Shown here: positions 15,932-23,866 of the stretch, in pieces
How positions within the stretch are numbered: position 1 is the stretch's first letter
Layout of the letters: each line of letters opens with the position of its first letter
Assembly: GCF_910585845.1 (NCBI RefSeq)
Contig: NZ_CAJUHF010000009.1
Location: forward strand, 1-64,000
Length of the DNA stretch: 64,000 nucleotides
Direction of reading: 5' to 3'
Source: an uncultured Bacteroides sp.
Lineage (GTDB): Bacteria; Bacteroidota; Bacteroidia; Bacteroidales; Bacteroidaceae
Translations under genes and position numbers: made by a program
Notes under the pieces: model-generated
Told to the model about the DNA's origin: nothing
Database searches by the model: none
Seen by the model: only the letters and a program-made list of their open reading frames with translations

Positions 15932-18307
15932 ATGACTATACCAAAGAATGCTTCTGCACAGAACCAACAGGATTTCATCCGCATACAAGACCTATTTTAT
16001 CTCTGTCTCAACAAGTGGCACTGGTTTGTACTTTCATTGGCCGTGTGCCTCGGTGCTGCCGTTTGGTATTTGCTGACCACGCCGCCGGTTTATACCCGTT
16101 CCGCTTCTATCCTTATCAAGGATGACTCCAAGGGGAAGTCCACTTCCGGCGCGATGGAGGACTTCGCCGATTTCGGCATGTTTGCCACCAGCACGAACGT
16201 GAACAACGAAATGGGGACTTTGCAATCCCCCGACCTGATGCGTGAAGTGGTTTCAAGATTGAACTTGAACATGGACTATCACACGGACGGACGTTTCCAC
16301 CGTCAAACCGTGTACGGGGAACAGTTGCCGGTCAAAACCATCCTTGTGGATTTCCCGGCAAACCAGGCGGCCGCTTTCACCATGCAATTAAAAGATGGGA
16401 ATGTGACCTTGTTCGATTTCAAGAAGGATGAAAAAAGCATTAACGGAAGTTTCACAGGTACATTGAACGATACCATCTCCAGCCCCGTCGGAAAAATCGT
16501 GATACAGCCTGACTCTTCCTACGAAAAAGAGGAAGAAACACTTTTATATGTTTCACATGTACCCATACAAAGTGCCGTAGCGGCTTATTCGATGAACTTG
16601 AGCGTGTCACAAAATGATGAAAAGTCCAATATTATCACCCTTACTTTCAAGGATGTTTCCACACAGCGTGCGGAAGATGTACTGAACACATTGATAGCCG
16701 TTTACAATGAAAACTGGGTAAAGGATAAGAACCAGATAGCAGTCAGCACCTCCATGTTCATCAACGACCGTCTGGGAGTGATAGAAGGGGAACTCGGCAA
16801 TGTGGACAACGACATTTCCTCTTACAAAAGCGAACACCTGCTCCCCGACGTACAGGTGGCGGCAAGCATGTACATGGCACAGGCGAACGAGGCGAACGCC
16901 AGCATCAAGGAACTGAACAATCAGGCATACATGGCGCGTTACATCCGTAATTACCTGACGGATGAGACCAACAGGTTCCGCCTGCTTCCTGCCAGCTCCG
17001 GCATTGAGAACTCCAATATCTCCACACAGATCAGCGAGTACAACAACCAACTGATGGAACGCAACAGCCTTGTCTCCCACAGTAGCGTGAAGAACCCCTT
17101 GGTCAAAGAGATGGACGCTTCCCTTCAAGCGTTGCGAAGCGCATTGGTCACCTCCATCGATAATCAGTTGGTGGCACTGAACGCTCAGATAAAGAGTCAG
17201 CAGAATTATAGCGGACAGGTCACTTCGCAAATAGCTTCCAACCCCAACCAAGCAAAATACCTGCTCAGTGTGGAACGCCAGCAGAAGGTAAAAGAGTCTC
17301 TTTATCTCTATCTCTTGCAAAAGCGTGAGGAAAATGAACTTTCGCAGGCGTTTACCGCCTATAATACCCGTATCATCACCATGCCCGGAGGAAGCATGAT
17401 TCCTACCGCTCCGGTGAAGAAAAACATCCTGCTGATGGCATTCGCCCTGGGATTACTGGTACCTGTGGTTGTCATCTTTATGATGGAGAACATGAATACG
17501 GTGGTTCGCGGACGCAAAGACCTGGAGCACCTTACCATTCCGTTCGTGGGCGAAATACCGCTCAGTTTCCGTAAGAAAAAGAAATTCTCCCGGCAGCCAC
17601 AAGAAAAGGAATGCGTGGTGGCAGTCAAGGAGAAGAGCCGCAATGTCATCAACGAGGCATTCCGCGTGGTACGTACTAACTTGGAATTCATGCAAGACAA
17701 GGAAAGCGAATCCTACGTCATCATGCTTACTTCCGCCAATCCGGACAGCGGAAAGACCTTCATCTCTTTCAACCTTGCCGCCAGCTTGGGCATTAAAGGG
17801 AAACGGGTCCTTGTCATTGACCTTGACTTGCGCAAAGGTTCTTTGAGCCAATACGCAGGCAGCCCCAAGAAAGGTATCTCCGATTATTTGGCTGGTGACG
17901 TGAAAGACATCAAGGAAATCATTGTCCGGCCTTCCGAAGACGCCAGACTGGAAATTATTCCGGTGGGAACCATACCGCCCAATCCCACGGAACTACTCTT
18001 CTCCGAGCGTTTGAACCAATCGATTGCCAAACTTCGTAAAGAGTATGACTATATCTTTATTGACTGCCCGCCGGTTGAAATCGTAGCGGATGCCACCATC
18101 ATCAGCCAATTGGTGGACATGACCTTGTTTATTATCCGGGCTGGGCGGCTTGATCGAAGCATGTTGCCCGAAATTGAACGCTTCTACACGGATAAGAAAT
18201 ACAAAAACATGTCGCTTATCCTCAATGGAACGGACGGCGGAAGCGGACGTTACGGGTATAAATATGGGTATAAGTACGGGTATACTGGCTATACAAAAGA
18301 AGAATAA
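15932..18307 (+). CDS. Polysaccharide copolymerase and tyrosine autokinase (Wzc-like)
   Basis: The 791-residue protein combines a Wzz chain-length domain, bounded by membrane segments near residues 30-50 and 490-510, with a cytoplasmic BY-kinase domain. The kinase has Walker A SANPDSGKT (about 602-610), Walker A' VLVIDLDLRKG (about 627) and Walker B YIFIDCPP (about 707). The tail YGYKYGYKYGYTGYTKEE holds eight tyrosines, the usual autophosphorylation cluster, encoded by a 12-nt tandem repeat. It controls polymer length and couples with Wza for export. The phosphatase gene starts 5 nt downstream. Confidence 0.94.
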   Translation: MTIPKNASAQNQQDFIRIQDLFYLCLNKWHWFVLSLAVCLGAAVWYLLTTPPVYTRSASILIKDDSKGKSTSGAMEDFADFGMFATSTNVNNEMGTLQSPDLMREVVSRLNLNMDYHTDGRFHRQTVYGEQLPVKTILVDFPANQAAAFTMQLKDGNVTLFDFKKDEKSINGSFTGTLNDTISSPVGKIVIQPDSSYEKEEETLLYVSHVPIQSAVAAYSMNLSVSQNDEKSNIITLTFKDVSTQRAEDVLNTLIAVYNENWVKDKNQIAVSTSMFINDRLGVIEGELGNVDNDISSYKSEHLLPDVQVAASMYMAQANEANASIKELNNQAYMARYIRNYLTDETNRFRLLPASSGIENSNISTQISEYNNQLMERNSLVSHSSVKNPLVKEMDASLQALRSALVTSIDNQLVALNAQIKSQQNYSGQVTSQIASNPNQAKYLLSVERQQKVKESLYLYLLQKREENELSQAFTAYNTRIITMPGGSMIPTAPVKKNILLMAFALGLLVPVVVIFMMENMNTVVRGRKDLEHLTIPFVGEIPLSFRKKKKFSRQPQEKECVVAVKEKSRNVINEAFRVVRTNLEFMQDKESESYVIMLTSANPDSGKTFISFNLAASLGIKGKRVLVIDLDLRKGSLSQYAGSPKKGISDYLAGDVKDIKEIIVRPSEDARLEIIPVGTIPPNPTELLFSERLNQSIAKLRKEYDYIFIDCPPVEIVADATIISQLVDMTLFIIRAGRLDRSMLPEIERFYTDKKYKNMSLILNGTDGGSGRYGYKYGYKYGYTGYTKEE

Positions 18308-18312
18308 CTACC

Positions 18313-19026
18313 ATGTGGCCTTTCAGAAAGCGTACCAGCCTTGCCGATAGCGGTATCTTCCGGGGATTTACCGACTGGCACTGCCACCTGCTCCCTGGAG
18401 TGGACGACGGTGTGCAGACGATGGAGGAAACCTTGCGAATCCTCTCCCTCTATGAGGATTTGAAAGTAAAGGAAATCTGGCTGACACCGCACATCATGGA
18501 GGATATACCCAATACGACAGCCGCTTTAAAGGCACGTCTCGAGGAACTGAGAGCCGCTTACCAAGGTAACATTACGCTGCATCTCGCTTCCGAGAATATG
18601 CTCGACACTTTGTTCGAGGAGCGGTTGAATAAGAACGACCTCCTGCCGTTGGGAAAAGACGGGAAACATCTATTAGTGGAGACCTCCTACTTCAATCCTC
18701 CAATGGGACTGAGCAATATTCTGCTCCGCATCAAGACAAAAGGATATGTCCCCGTATTGGCGCACCCCGAACGGTATGTGTATATGGATGAAAACGATTA
18801 CCGGACACTGAAAGAGATGAACGTGATGTTCCAACTTAATCTTTTTTCATTAGTTGGCGCGTATGGCACTGGGGTAAGGAAGAAAGCCGGATGGCTGATG
18901 AGAAACGGCTTCTACAATCTGGCAGGTAGCGACACGCACAACCTTGCCGTTTTAGAAACAATCCTATACAAACAAAGATTACCACAAACCGGCCACGAAC
19001 AGGTGTTCAAAGCCGATTTATGGTAA
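18313..19026 (+). CDS. CpsB/CapC-type tyrosine phosphatase (PHP fold)
   Basis: A 237-residue metal-dependent phosphatase of the PHP family. The N-terminal metal motif DWHCHLLPGVDDG (residues about 18-30), the LTPHIMED segment near 57, the LAHPERY segment near 152 and a C-terminal SDTHN motif near 204-208 supply the metal ligands. CpsB-type enzymes dephosphorylate the tyrosine tail of the Wzc-like kinase, which is encoded immediately upstream. It is the last gene of the conserved export module before the reverse-strand accessory genes. Confidence 0.9.
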   Translation: MWPFRKRTSLADSGIFRGFTDWHCHLLPGVDDGVQTMEETLRILSLYEDLKVKEIWLTPHIMEDIPNTTAALKARLEELRAAYQGNITLHLASENMLDTLFEERLNKNDLLPLGKDGKHLLVETSYFNPPMGLSNILLRIKTKGYVPVLAHPERYVYMDENDYRTLKEMNVMFQLNLFSLVGAYGTGVRKKAGWLMRNGFYNLAGSDTHNLAVLETILYKQRLPQTGHEQVFKADLW

Positions 19027-19038
19027 TCAAGAGACGAA

Positions 19039-19467
19039 TCAGACAGCCGGTTCAAGATCGCGATACTCCCTGACCGCATCAAAGCCGGGACAACAAGGCT
19101 TCTTCGGATCAAGGTCGGAATGGCCTACAATCAGCGCTTTCGGATAACGCTTATGCAAGTCACCGAGCAATTTCCTGAGCGCCGCCTTTTGGGCAACGGT
19201 ACGGGTGTCGCAAGGAGTCTTGCCGTCACGGGCAAGCCCTCCCACATACGCCACGCTGATGGAGTGTCGGTTATGCAGCTTGCAATGCGCTCCGGTACAT
19301 TCTTCCGGCCTTCCGGGTTCAATCGCCCCGTCCGTAGGAATCACGTAGTGGTAGCCGCAGCCCGACCAACCAAGGGAACGGTGGTAGCGGTCGATGTCCG
19401 CCATCCGCAGGGCACTGCCCACTTTGTTGGCGGTGCAGTGCACGACAATCAGTGTAATGGTTCTCAT
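19039..19467 (-). CDS. N-acetylmuramoyl-L-alanine amidase (amidase_2 family)
   Basis: The 142-residue protein starts MRTITLIVVHCTAN at 19467; the frame is open further upstream, but that part encodes the smalltalk peptide in another frame. Amidase_2/PGRP-like zinc ligands are visible in VHCTAN (His9) and VGHSDLDPKKPCCPG (His about 118 and Cys about 127). The DRYHRSLGWSGCGYHYVI segment is typical. Such amidases cleave the peptide from muramic acid. The ATG overlaps the stop of the smalltalk gene (ATGA), implying coupled translation. There is no signal peptide. Amidase, smalltalk and HU-like genes are a common trio in Bacteroides capsule loci. Confidence 0.88.
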   Translation of the reverse strand: MRTITLIVVHCTANKVGSALRMADIDRYHRSLGWSGCGYHYVIPTDGAIEPGRPEECTGAHCKLHNRHSISVAYVGGLARDGKTPCDTRTVAQKAALRKLLGDLHKRYPKALIVGHSDLDPKKPCCPGFDAVREYRDLEPAV

Positions 19468-19562
19468 AAGTTGCTTCCCAGTGCCCCTCCTGCGGCGCCA
19501 CTGATGATCAACTCGAGGATTCTCACGATGTAGAGCAATATGCTCTTCCAATTTGTTTTCAT
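19464..19562 (-). CDS. Smalltalk-type small membrane protein
   Basis: A 32-residue frame on the reverse strand, MKTNWKSILLYIVRILELII continuing to a Gly/Ala-rich end (SGAAGGALGSNL). It has a charged N-terminus with the NWKS motif and one hydrophobic segment, matching the pattern of Bacteroidales smalltalk proteins, which sit just upstream of amidase genes. The start is ATG at 19562-19560, and the TGA stop overlaps the amidase ATG. The function is unknown; position suggests a holin-like or anchoring partner for the amidase (inference). Confidence 0.75.
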   Translation of the reverse strand: MKTNWKSILLYIVRILELIISGAAGGALGSNL

Positions 19563-19661
19563 ACGCTTTGTTTGGAAAAAGATAAATAATATGAATTTCA
19601 TGTCATGAAGGATTAACCGGCAGCAGGCTGTCGAAGCCTGCCGCCTGCATGTTCAGTAATT

Positions 19662-20204
19662 TCAGCCAAACGGGTTTTCATCCAGGTCTCCATTGCCTCC
19701 ACCCGTACCGGTAGAACCGGAACCACCGGACGAACTTCCCGTACCGGTCTTGGTAGCAGCCAGGTCGATGATGGTCTCTCCGGCTTTCTCAGCCTTCAGC
19801 GTAGCGGTCTGGGCCATGCGGCTTGCCACAGGGTTGAATTCGGCACGGCCGATGAGGTTCTCGAAGTCCGGTCCCGGGTGGAACAGGATTTTCACCGCCT
19901 TGATATTCTTGGCAGTAAACTCCTTGGCGGAAGCGGCACCCGTGCTGCTGAGTGAGATACTGAATGTCCCGAGTTCCCCAAGGACAATCTTGTTCCCACA
20001 CAAGAGCTGTTCTACCAGGCACTCGCAGGAATCGGACAAAACACCTTTCACTGTGCCGCGGCTGTAAACGCCGTTATGGTCGGCAATGTGGCGAGCGAAT
20101 CTTTCAATCGTCCAGGTTTCATTCACTTGAGCTTTTGCATAAGCCTTTTCAGGCTGTTCCGGTTTCAACGGATTACGCATCATGTAAACACTATAGTCAA
20201 TCAT
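19662..20204 (-). CDS. HU-like DNA-binding protein with Gly/Ser-rich tail
   Basis: A 180-residue protein. Residues about 1-125 match the Bacteroidetes HU-like (HU-HIG/HU-DNA-binding) family: WTIERFARHIADHNGVYSRG, then KIVLGELGTFSISL and a VKILFHPG segment. The tail (about 150-175) is low-complexity Gly/Ser/Thr and ends GDLDENPFG. These proteins commonly accompany amidase genes in capsule loci; the function is probably nucleoid or DNA binding, not proven. A reverse-strand -7 box TAGATTTG at 20321-20328 would give a leader of about 110 nt. The smalltalk gene lies 99 nt downstream. Confidence 0.8.
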   Translation of the reverse strand: MIDYSVYMMRNPLKPEQPEKAYAKAQVNETWTIERFARHIADHNGVYSRGTVKGVLSDSCECLVEQLLCGNKIVLGELGTFSISLSSTGAASAKEFTAKNIKAVKILFHPGPDFENLIGRAEFNPVASRMAQTATLKAEKAGETIIDLAATKTGTGSSSGGSGSTGTGGGNGDLDENPFG

Positions 20205-20320
20205 ACATTAAAAGGATTAAAAAGTAAAACAATAAATTATATAACTCTCAACGCGCGTCTCAGAATATCAAAAAACTATGTCAGAAGCATTTGGCAACCG
20301 ATTGTTTCCTGTTTCTGTTG

Positions 20321-20328
20321 CAAATCTA
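20321..20328 (-). promoter_or_regulatory. -7 box for the HU-like gene
   Basis: Reads TAGATTTG on the reverse strand, 116 nt upstream of the ATG at 20204. No matching -33 was found, so it is tentative. Confidence 0.4.
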
Positions 20329-20437
20329 CAACCATTTCGCACGTTTGGGGAAGAATCGCAAAAAGTCACAAAACATTGCAAGGATTCACAAAAACAGTTA
20401 CCTTTGAACCTTGGAAATTGTTTTAATTTTCTTTTTA

Positions 20438-20597
20438 AGAGCCTGTTTAATTTTGTTCAGCCTTCTTTTGAGAGTTCTTTTTGAGGATGTTTTTCTGTTT
20501 TTATGAGGAGCATAGCGGGCTATGTGACAAGGGGAAACAGGTAAAATCCGCAAAAAACAACGCTCGGAAGGAAGCTGAAAGAAAATCAAAGCAGTTT
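20438..20597. repeat. MITE-like imperfect palindrome (RepX long form)
   Basis: The left arm AGAGCCTGTTTAATTTTG then TTCAGCCTTCTTTTGAGAG is mirrored, with mismatches, by the right arm (reverse complement CTGCTTTGATTTTC then TTTCAGCTTCCTTCCGAGCG). The centre holds a perfect small hairpin CATAGC-GG-GCTATG near 20511-20524. The left 46 nt match the short element at 11358-11425. It has no coding potential. It occupies most of the 415-nt gap between the HU-like gene and the gene at 20620. Confidence 0.75.
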
Positions 20598-20619
20598 CTT
20601 ACAAAAAGCAAAAAGCGAA

Positions 20620-21339
20620 ATGACGAACAAGGAAAAATACATGGCTGAACTTCGCAATCAACACCCCGATGATCCGGAAGAATTTCTGGAATTTTGCAGC
20701 GTGTTCCACAATTACGATAAGGCCAAGAAGTATGGAGATATTCTCTATACCTGCACTACTTATGCCGATATAGCCAACAAGGCGGTTCGCCTTATGTACA
20801 TCAATGGTGATATAGATGACACGAGAGCCAAAAGCGAGAAGTTCCTCAACTTGCTCATGCCTTTGGCCTGCCTCGACACCAAGGGCAACGGCCATGCCGC
20901 CGTATATCACGTCAAACAGATGTTAGACACGACGAATGCACGAGAAGAACGCAAGAGACTCGAAGCCGAACGTCGTAAAATCTGGCAAGCCTCACAAGAG
21001 GGAGCAAACACACAGCCGACAGTGCCGTTCAGTAAAATCATCATTGAGATCACCGACCCTGAAAGCATGCGCCTGTTCATCGCCTTCCTTCAGTCGGCAG
21101 GAACCAAGTTCAGCGTGACGGAAAACAGGTTTTTCCATGGGCTTACCGCCACAGACAGGCCTAAGGAGTGTATCGCCATTGAAGAGGCATCCCCATGGCT
21201 TTTCAGGGCATTCACGGATTTGCAGCTTCACTGTCCCGATGCCGCCACATGGATTTACAGTTTCCAAAGCGACTGGATAACCCGTGACGGCATCACACTC
21301 TCAGAAACCGTAGAACTTATCCAGCAGGAATTGTCATGA
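20620..21339 (+). CDS. Uncharacterised protein, partner of the downstream metallopeptidase gene
   Basis: A 239-residue soluble protein that I do not recognise. The N-terminal part (residues 1-100) is helical (HPDDPEEFLEFCSVFHNYDKAKKYGD), a charged helix follows (REERKRLEAERRKIWQ, about 107-122), and the C-terminal part reads as a mixed alpha/beta domain (KIIIEITDPESMRLFIAFLQSAG to the end). No signal peptide or membrane segment. Its stop overlaps the start of the HExxH metallopeptidase gene in ATGA, so the two are translationally coupled and probably act together. It lies directly after the palindromic repeat, and no -7 box was identified. Confidence 0.75.
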   Translation: MTNKEKYMAELRNQHPDDPEEFLEFCSVFHNYDKAKKYGDILYTCTTYADIANKAVRLMYINGDIDDTRAKSEKFLNLLMPLACLDTKGNGHAAVYHVKQMLDTTNAREERKRLEAERRKIWQASQEGANTQPTVPFSKIIIEITDPESMRLFIAFLQSAGTKFSVTENRFFHGLTATDRPKECIAIEEASPWLFRAFTDLQLHCPDAATWIYSFQSDWITRDGITLSETVELIQQELS

Positions 21340-22454
21340 ACACCCTACAAATTCTGACCGACACCCTCCGTAGCATAGAGGAAGAAATGGGCATCCGCAT
21401 CAGGCTGGCGGAAACCCGTCGTGGGCATCTCTTCCCGGAAGTAGATTTGAATACGGGCGAAGTCACGTTCAATACCAAACTACGTGCCCTCGTCACTCTC
21501 TACAACTATATGTTACTCCATCCCGACACGGGTTGCGATGCCATCTCGCTCTATACCTTATATAATATGTATACGGACCGTTGCCAGTACGATGAAGCGG
21601 AAGAGGCACTGGCCCGTCTTGCGGAAGTGTTGCCCCTGTTGTTCGCTCATGGCGGCAAAAGAGACAGGCTCACCGCCCAGTCGGTCGATTTGCAGATTGT
21701 CTTCATCCTGCTCCACGAGTGTGCCCACCTGCTGTTCCATGTCAATGGCGACTTGCGTGCCAAGATACTCGGCAATGTGCGCCAACGCATAGAAGACATG
21801 CAGATAGACACTGCCGGCATCCCCGACCGCATGCGTACCTATATCGAAAGTTTCATCCCCGAGGATTTGCCTGAAGCATTACATAAGGAGATGATGCAGG
21901 AAATTTCCGAGAAGATGGAACAATATTCTAATGAGATATTTGATTTTTCTAAATACCTTGACCCCAACGACGATTCCATGCTTGAAGAGTTCGGATGCGA
22001 CCAGGTGGCGTGTGGTCTTGCCCTCGCACGGTTCATCGGCCTCAATCCCAAAGGCGATGCCGTAATGGAGGCCGCCATAGAGATGTTCATGGCACTCTAC
22101 ATCCTCAACTACGACCGCTGTTTCCGGTCCATCTATGCCGGACAGTGCGAGGAGCGCATGGTGGAGATGCCACGCATTGCAGGCGCACGGCATGCCAACC
22201 TGCGCGGTTTCATCTATGAGGTGTTTCTTGAGCATGCTAACCGGGAGATCGCACGTGAGTTCCTTCGTCAGGCGGAAGCCCGTGACGAGGGCGGCAAACG
22301 CCTCATGCTCCCGTCTGTATTCGACCATCTGGCAGACATGATGTTGCTGCAACATAGCGAGGAGGGAAAGCCCCAGCGCACCCGTGCCCTGGAGCTCGAG
22401 AAGCGCTTTGCTGAGGTAGAGGCGAAGATACTTGCCCTGCTGCTGGATACTTAA
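21336..22454 (+). CDS. Putative zinc metallopeptidase with HExxH motif
   Basis: A 372-residue protein with HECAHLLFH (about residues 127-135), a HExxH zinc site on a hydrophobic helix (VFILLHECAHLLF), and about 85 residues later EEFGCDQVACGLAL, which contains an ExxxD pattern like the third-ligand helix of gluzincin peptidases. No signal peptide, so it would be cytoplasmic. Residues about 165-200 (EMMQEISEKMEQYSNEIF) look helical and charged. I do not recognise the family. It overlaps the upstream gene by ATGA, and its TAA stop is the first bases of a 22-nt tandem array. A regulatory peptidase (ImmA-like) or a defence effector are both possible (inference). Confidence 0.75.
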   Translation: MNTLQILTDTLRSIEEEMGIRIRLAETRRGHLFPEVDLNTGEVTFNTKLRALVTLYNYMLLHPDTGCDAISLYTLYNMYTDRCQYDEAEEALARLAEVLPLLFAHGGKRDRLTAQSVDLQIVFILLHECAHLLFHVNGDLRAKILGNVRQRIEDMQIDTAGIPDRMRTYIESFIPEDLPEALHKEMMQEISEKMEQYSNEIFDFSKYLDPNDDSMLEEFGCDQVACGLALARFIGLNPKGDAVMEAAIEMFMALYILNYDRCFRSIYAGQCEERMVEMPRIAGARHANLRGFIYEVFLEHANREIAREFLRQAEARDEGGKRLMLPSVFDHLADMMLLQHSEEGKPQRTRALELEKRFAEVEAKILALLLDT

Positions 22455-22550
22455 GATACTTGGCCAGGTATCTAAAGATACTTGGGCGTTTATCTAAAGA
22501 TACTTTAGTATTTATCTAAAGATACTTGAGCATGTATGCTTAGATACCTT
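22452..22550. repeat. Array C: 22-nt tandem repeats at the end of the metallopeptidase gene
   Basis: Five units begin at 22452, 22474, 22496, 22518 and 22540, an exact 22-nt period (last copy partial). The consensus is AAAGATACTTGnnCnTnTATCT; the ends AGATA and TATCT are inverted, so each unit can fold. The stop codon of the preceding gene lies inside the first unit. The sequence is unrelated to arrays A and B but the period is the same. Confidence 0.88.
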
Positions 22551-22578
22551 GTTATTGGAAATTTGTTTGGCCAATCTC

Positions 22579-22609
22579 TTGTCTTGACGGAATAATTATT
22601 TTATATTTG
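22579..22609 (+). promoter_or_regulatory. Promoter for the Rpn-family gene
   Basis: TTG at 22579-22581, 20-nt spacer, then TATATTTG at 22602-22609 (TAnnTTTG). It lies 30 nt before the start codon at 22639. Confidence 0.6.
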
Positions 22610-22638
22610 TGTTGCTATAAAACAAAAACATTGGAGAA

Positions 22639-23598
22639 ATGATGATCAGCATTGCAAATCCGATATACGACGCTGTATTCAAATACCTTATGGAAGACAG
22701 CCGTGTGGCGCGTACTATCCTGTCCGCACTCTTGAAGCGTGAGGTCGTGGAGCTGGAAATGCGCAAGCATGAATATACCAATAACAATCGGGATAAGATT
22801 TCCATGTTCCGCATTGATTTTGGTGCCAAGGTCAGACAAGACGACGGTAGTCTGAAACTCATATTGATTGAGTTGCAAAAAACGTGGGTAGAGACCGAGA
22901 CACTCCGGTTCCGCCAATACCTCGGTACGCAGTATGCGGATCCTGACAATATGCAAAAGAACGGAAGCTATGCAGAATATGGCATACCGATGGTGACAGT
23001 TTACCTATTGGGACACCGTGTAGGAAACATAGAAGAACCCGTGGTTTATGTACGCCACAAGGCATACAATTACGATGGGGAGGAGGTTACCAAAGGGATT
23101 CCCGATCCCTTTGTGGAAAGCTTGATTCATGACAGCATCATCGTACAGATTCCCCTTCTGCACGGTTATGTGGGCAACAGGTTAGAGGAGATATTAAGCA
23201 TATTCGACCAGACGAAGAGGGCTCGGGACAATGCCCAGGTACTCAATATAGACGAGGACAAGTATAGTGGCGATGCTGAGATGGAATATATTCTTCACCG
23301 ACTTCTGTCAGCCGCTTCCAATGCAAAACTAAGACAAGACATGAATGTAGAAGACGAATATTTCTCTGCTATAGAAAACCGCGATACGGCTATCATGATG
23401 CGTGATAAAAAGATTGCCGAACAAGATGCGCAGATTGAAGAGAAAAATGCACAGATTGAAGCAAAAGATGCGCAGATTGAAGAGAAAGACGCACAGATTG
23501 AAGCAAAGGATGCAGCCTTGTTTGCCTCTGCAAAGGCTCTAAAGAAAGCTGGTCTGTCCGATGAGCAGATAAGAGTCTTGACAGGACTTACTCTCTGA
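22639..23598 (+). CDS. Rpn-family PD-(D/E)XK nuclease (recombination-promoting nuclease/putative transposase)
   Basis: A 319-residue protein with the N-terminal signature of the Rpn/PDDEXK transposase-like family (NPIYDAVFKYLMED, residues about 6-19) and a nuclease core RIDFGAKV then LILIELQKTW near residues 58-82. Family members cut DNA and promote RecA-independent recombination in E. coli. The C-terminal region (about 255-300) is a chain of seven-residue repeats based on AQIEEKD, encoded by 21-nt direct repeats, and would form a coiled coil. Two adjacent Met codons (22639, 22642) are possible starts. It has its own promoter and is likely an independently mobile or selfish gene. Confidence 0.85.
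   Translation: MMISIANPIYDAVFKYLMEDSRVARTILSALLKREVVELEMRKHEYTNNNRDKISMFRIDFGAKVRQDDGSLKLILIELQKTWVETETLRFRQYLGTQYADPDNMQKNGSYAEYGIPMVTVYLLGHRVGNIEEPVVYVRHKAYNYDGEEVTKGIPDPFVESLIHDSIIVQIPLLHGYVGNRLEEILSIFDQTKRARDNAQVLNIDEDKYSGDAEMEYILHRLLSAASNAKLRQDMNVEDEYFSAIENRDTAIMMRDKKIAEQDAQIEEKNAQIEAKDAQIEEKDAQIEAKDAALFASAKALKKAGLSDEQIRVLTGLTL
23426..23516 (+). repeat. 21-nt coding tandem repeats in the Rpn gene
   Basis: About four copies of a 21-nt unit (GATGCGCAGATTGAAGAGAAA and variants) encode the heptads AQIEEKN, AQIEAKD, AQIEEKD, AQIEAKD. Copy-number change would keep the frame and alter coiled-coil length. Confidence 0.8.
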
Positions 23599-23698
23599 GC
23601 GTACAGGAAAAGAGTTCAAATATATTTTTTCTTTATGAGATGTTTAATCTCTGTACTTAATCATATCTTTTTAGAAAAGTAACTATAAAATTGTGCGT

Positions 23699-23866
23699 AT
23701 GATAACCAGTGCAAGTCTTCAAACTGTGAAAATTTTGCAGTATCCCATGGAGGTACAAGAGGCAGCTTTGCCACTTGTTATTTGGCTCATCATAGGAGTA
23801 TTTGCCCTTTTAGCCGGGATTATCTATGCCACGAAGACAGAACCGGTAAAACTGACAGGTATATAG
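23699..23866 (+). CDS. Small single-pass membrane protein, or 5' part of a frameshifted gene
   Basis: A 55-residue frame (MITSASLQTVKILQYPMEVQ, then a hydrophobic helix LVIWLIIGVFALLAGIIYA and a basic tail). The ATG at 23699 and an in-frame ATG at 23747 are both possible. A TATCTTTT near-match to the -7 box lies about 28 nt upstream. It overlaps the next open frame, which continues with sensible protein sequence right where this one stops (TEPVKLTGI, versus RYIDINKAQD in the other frame). The two may be halves of one gene broken by a one-base deletion. No family recognised. Confidence 0.4.
   Translation: MITSASLQTVKILQYPMEVQEAALPLVIWLIIGVFALLAGIIYATKTEPVKLTGI

Noticed and set aside
20398..20589. 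A 63-codon reverse-strand frame before the gene at 20620
   Set aside because: It is the translation of the MITE-like palindrome and has a basic low-complexity sequence.
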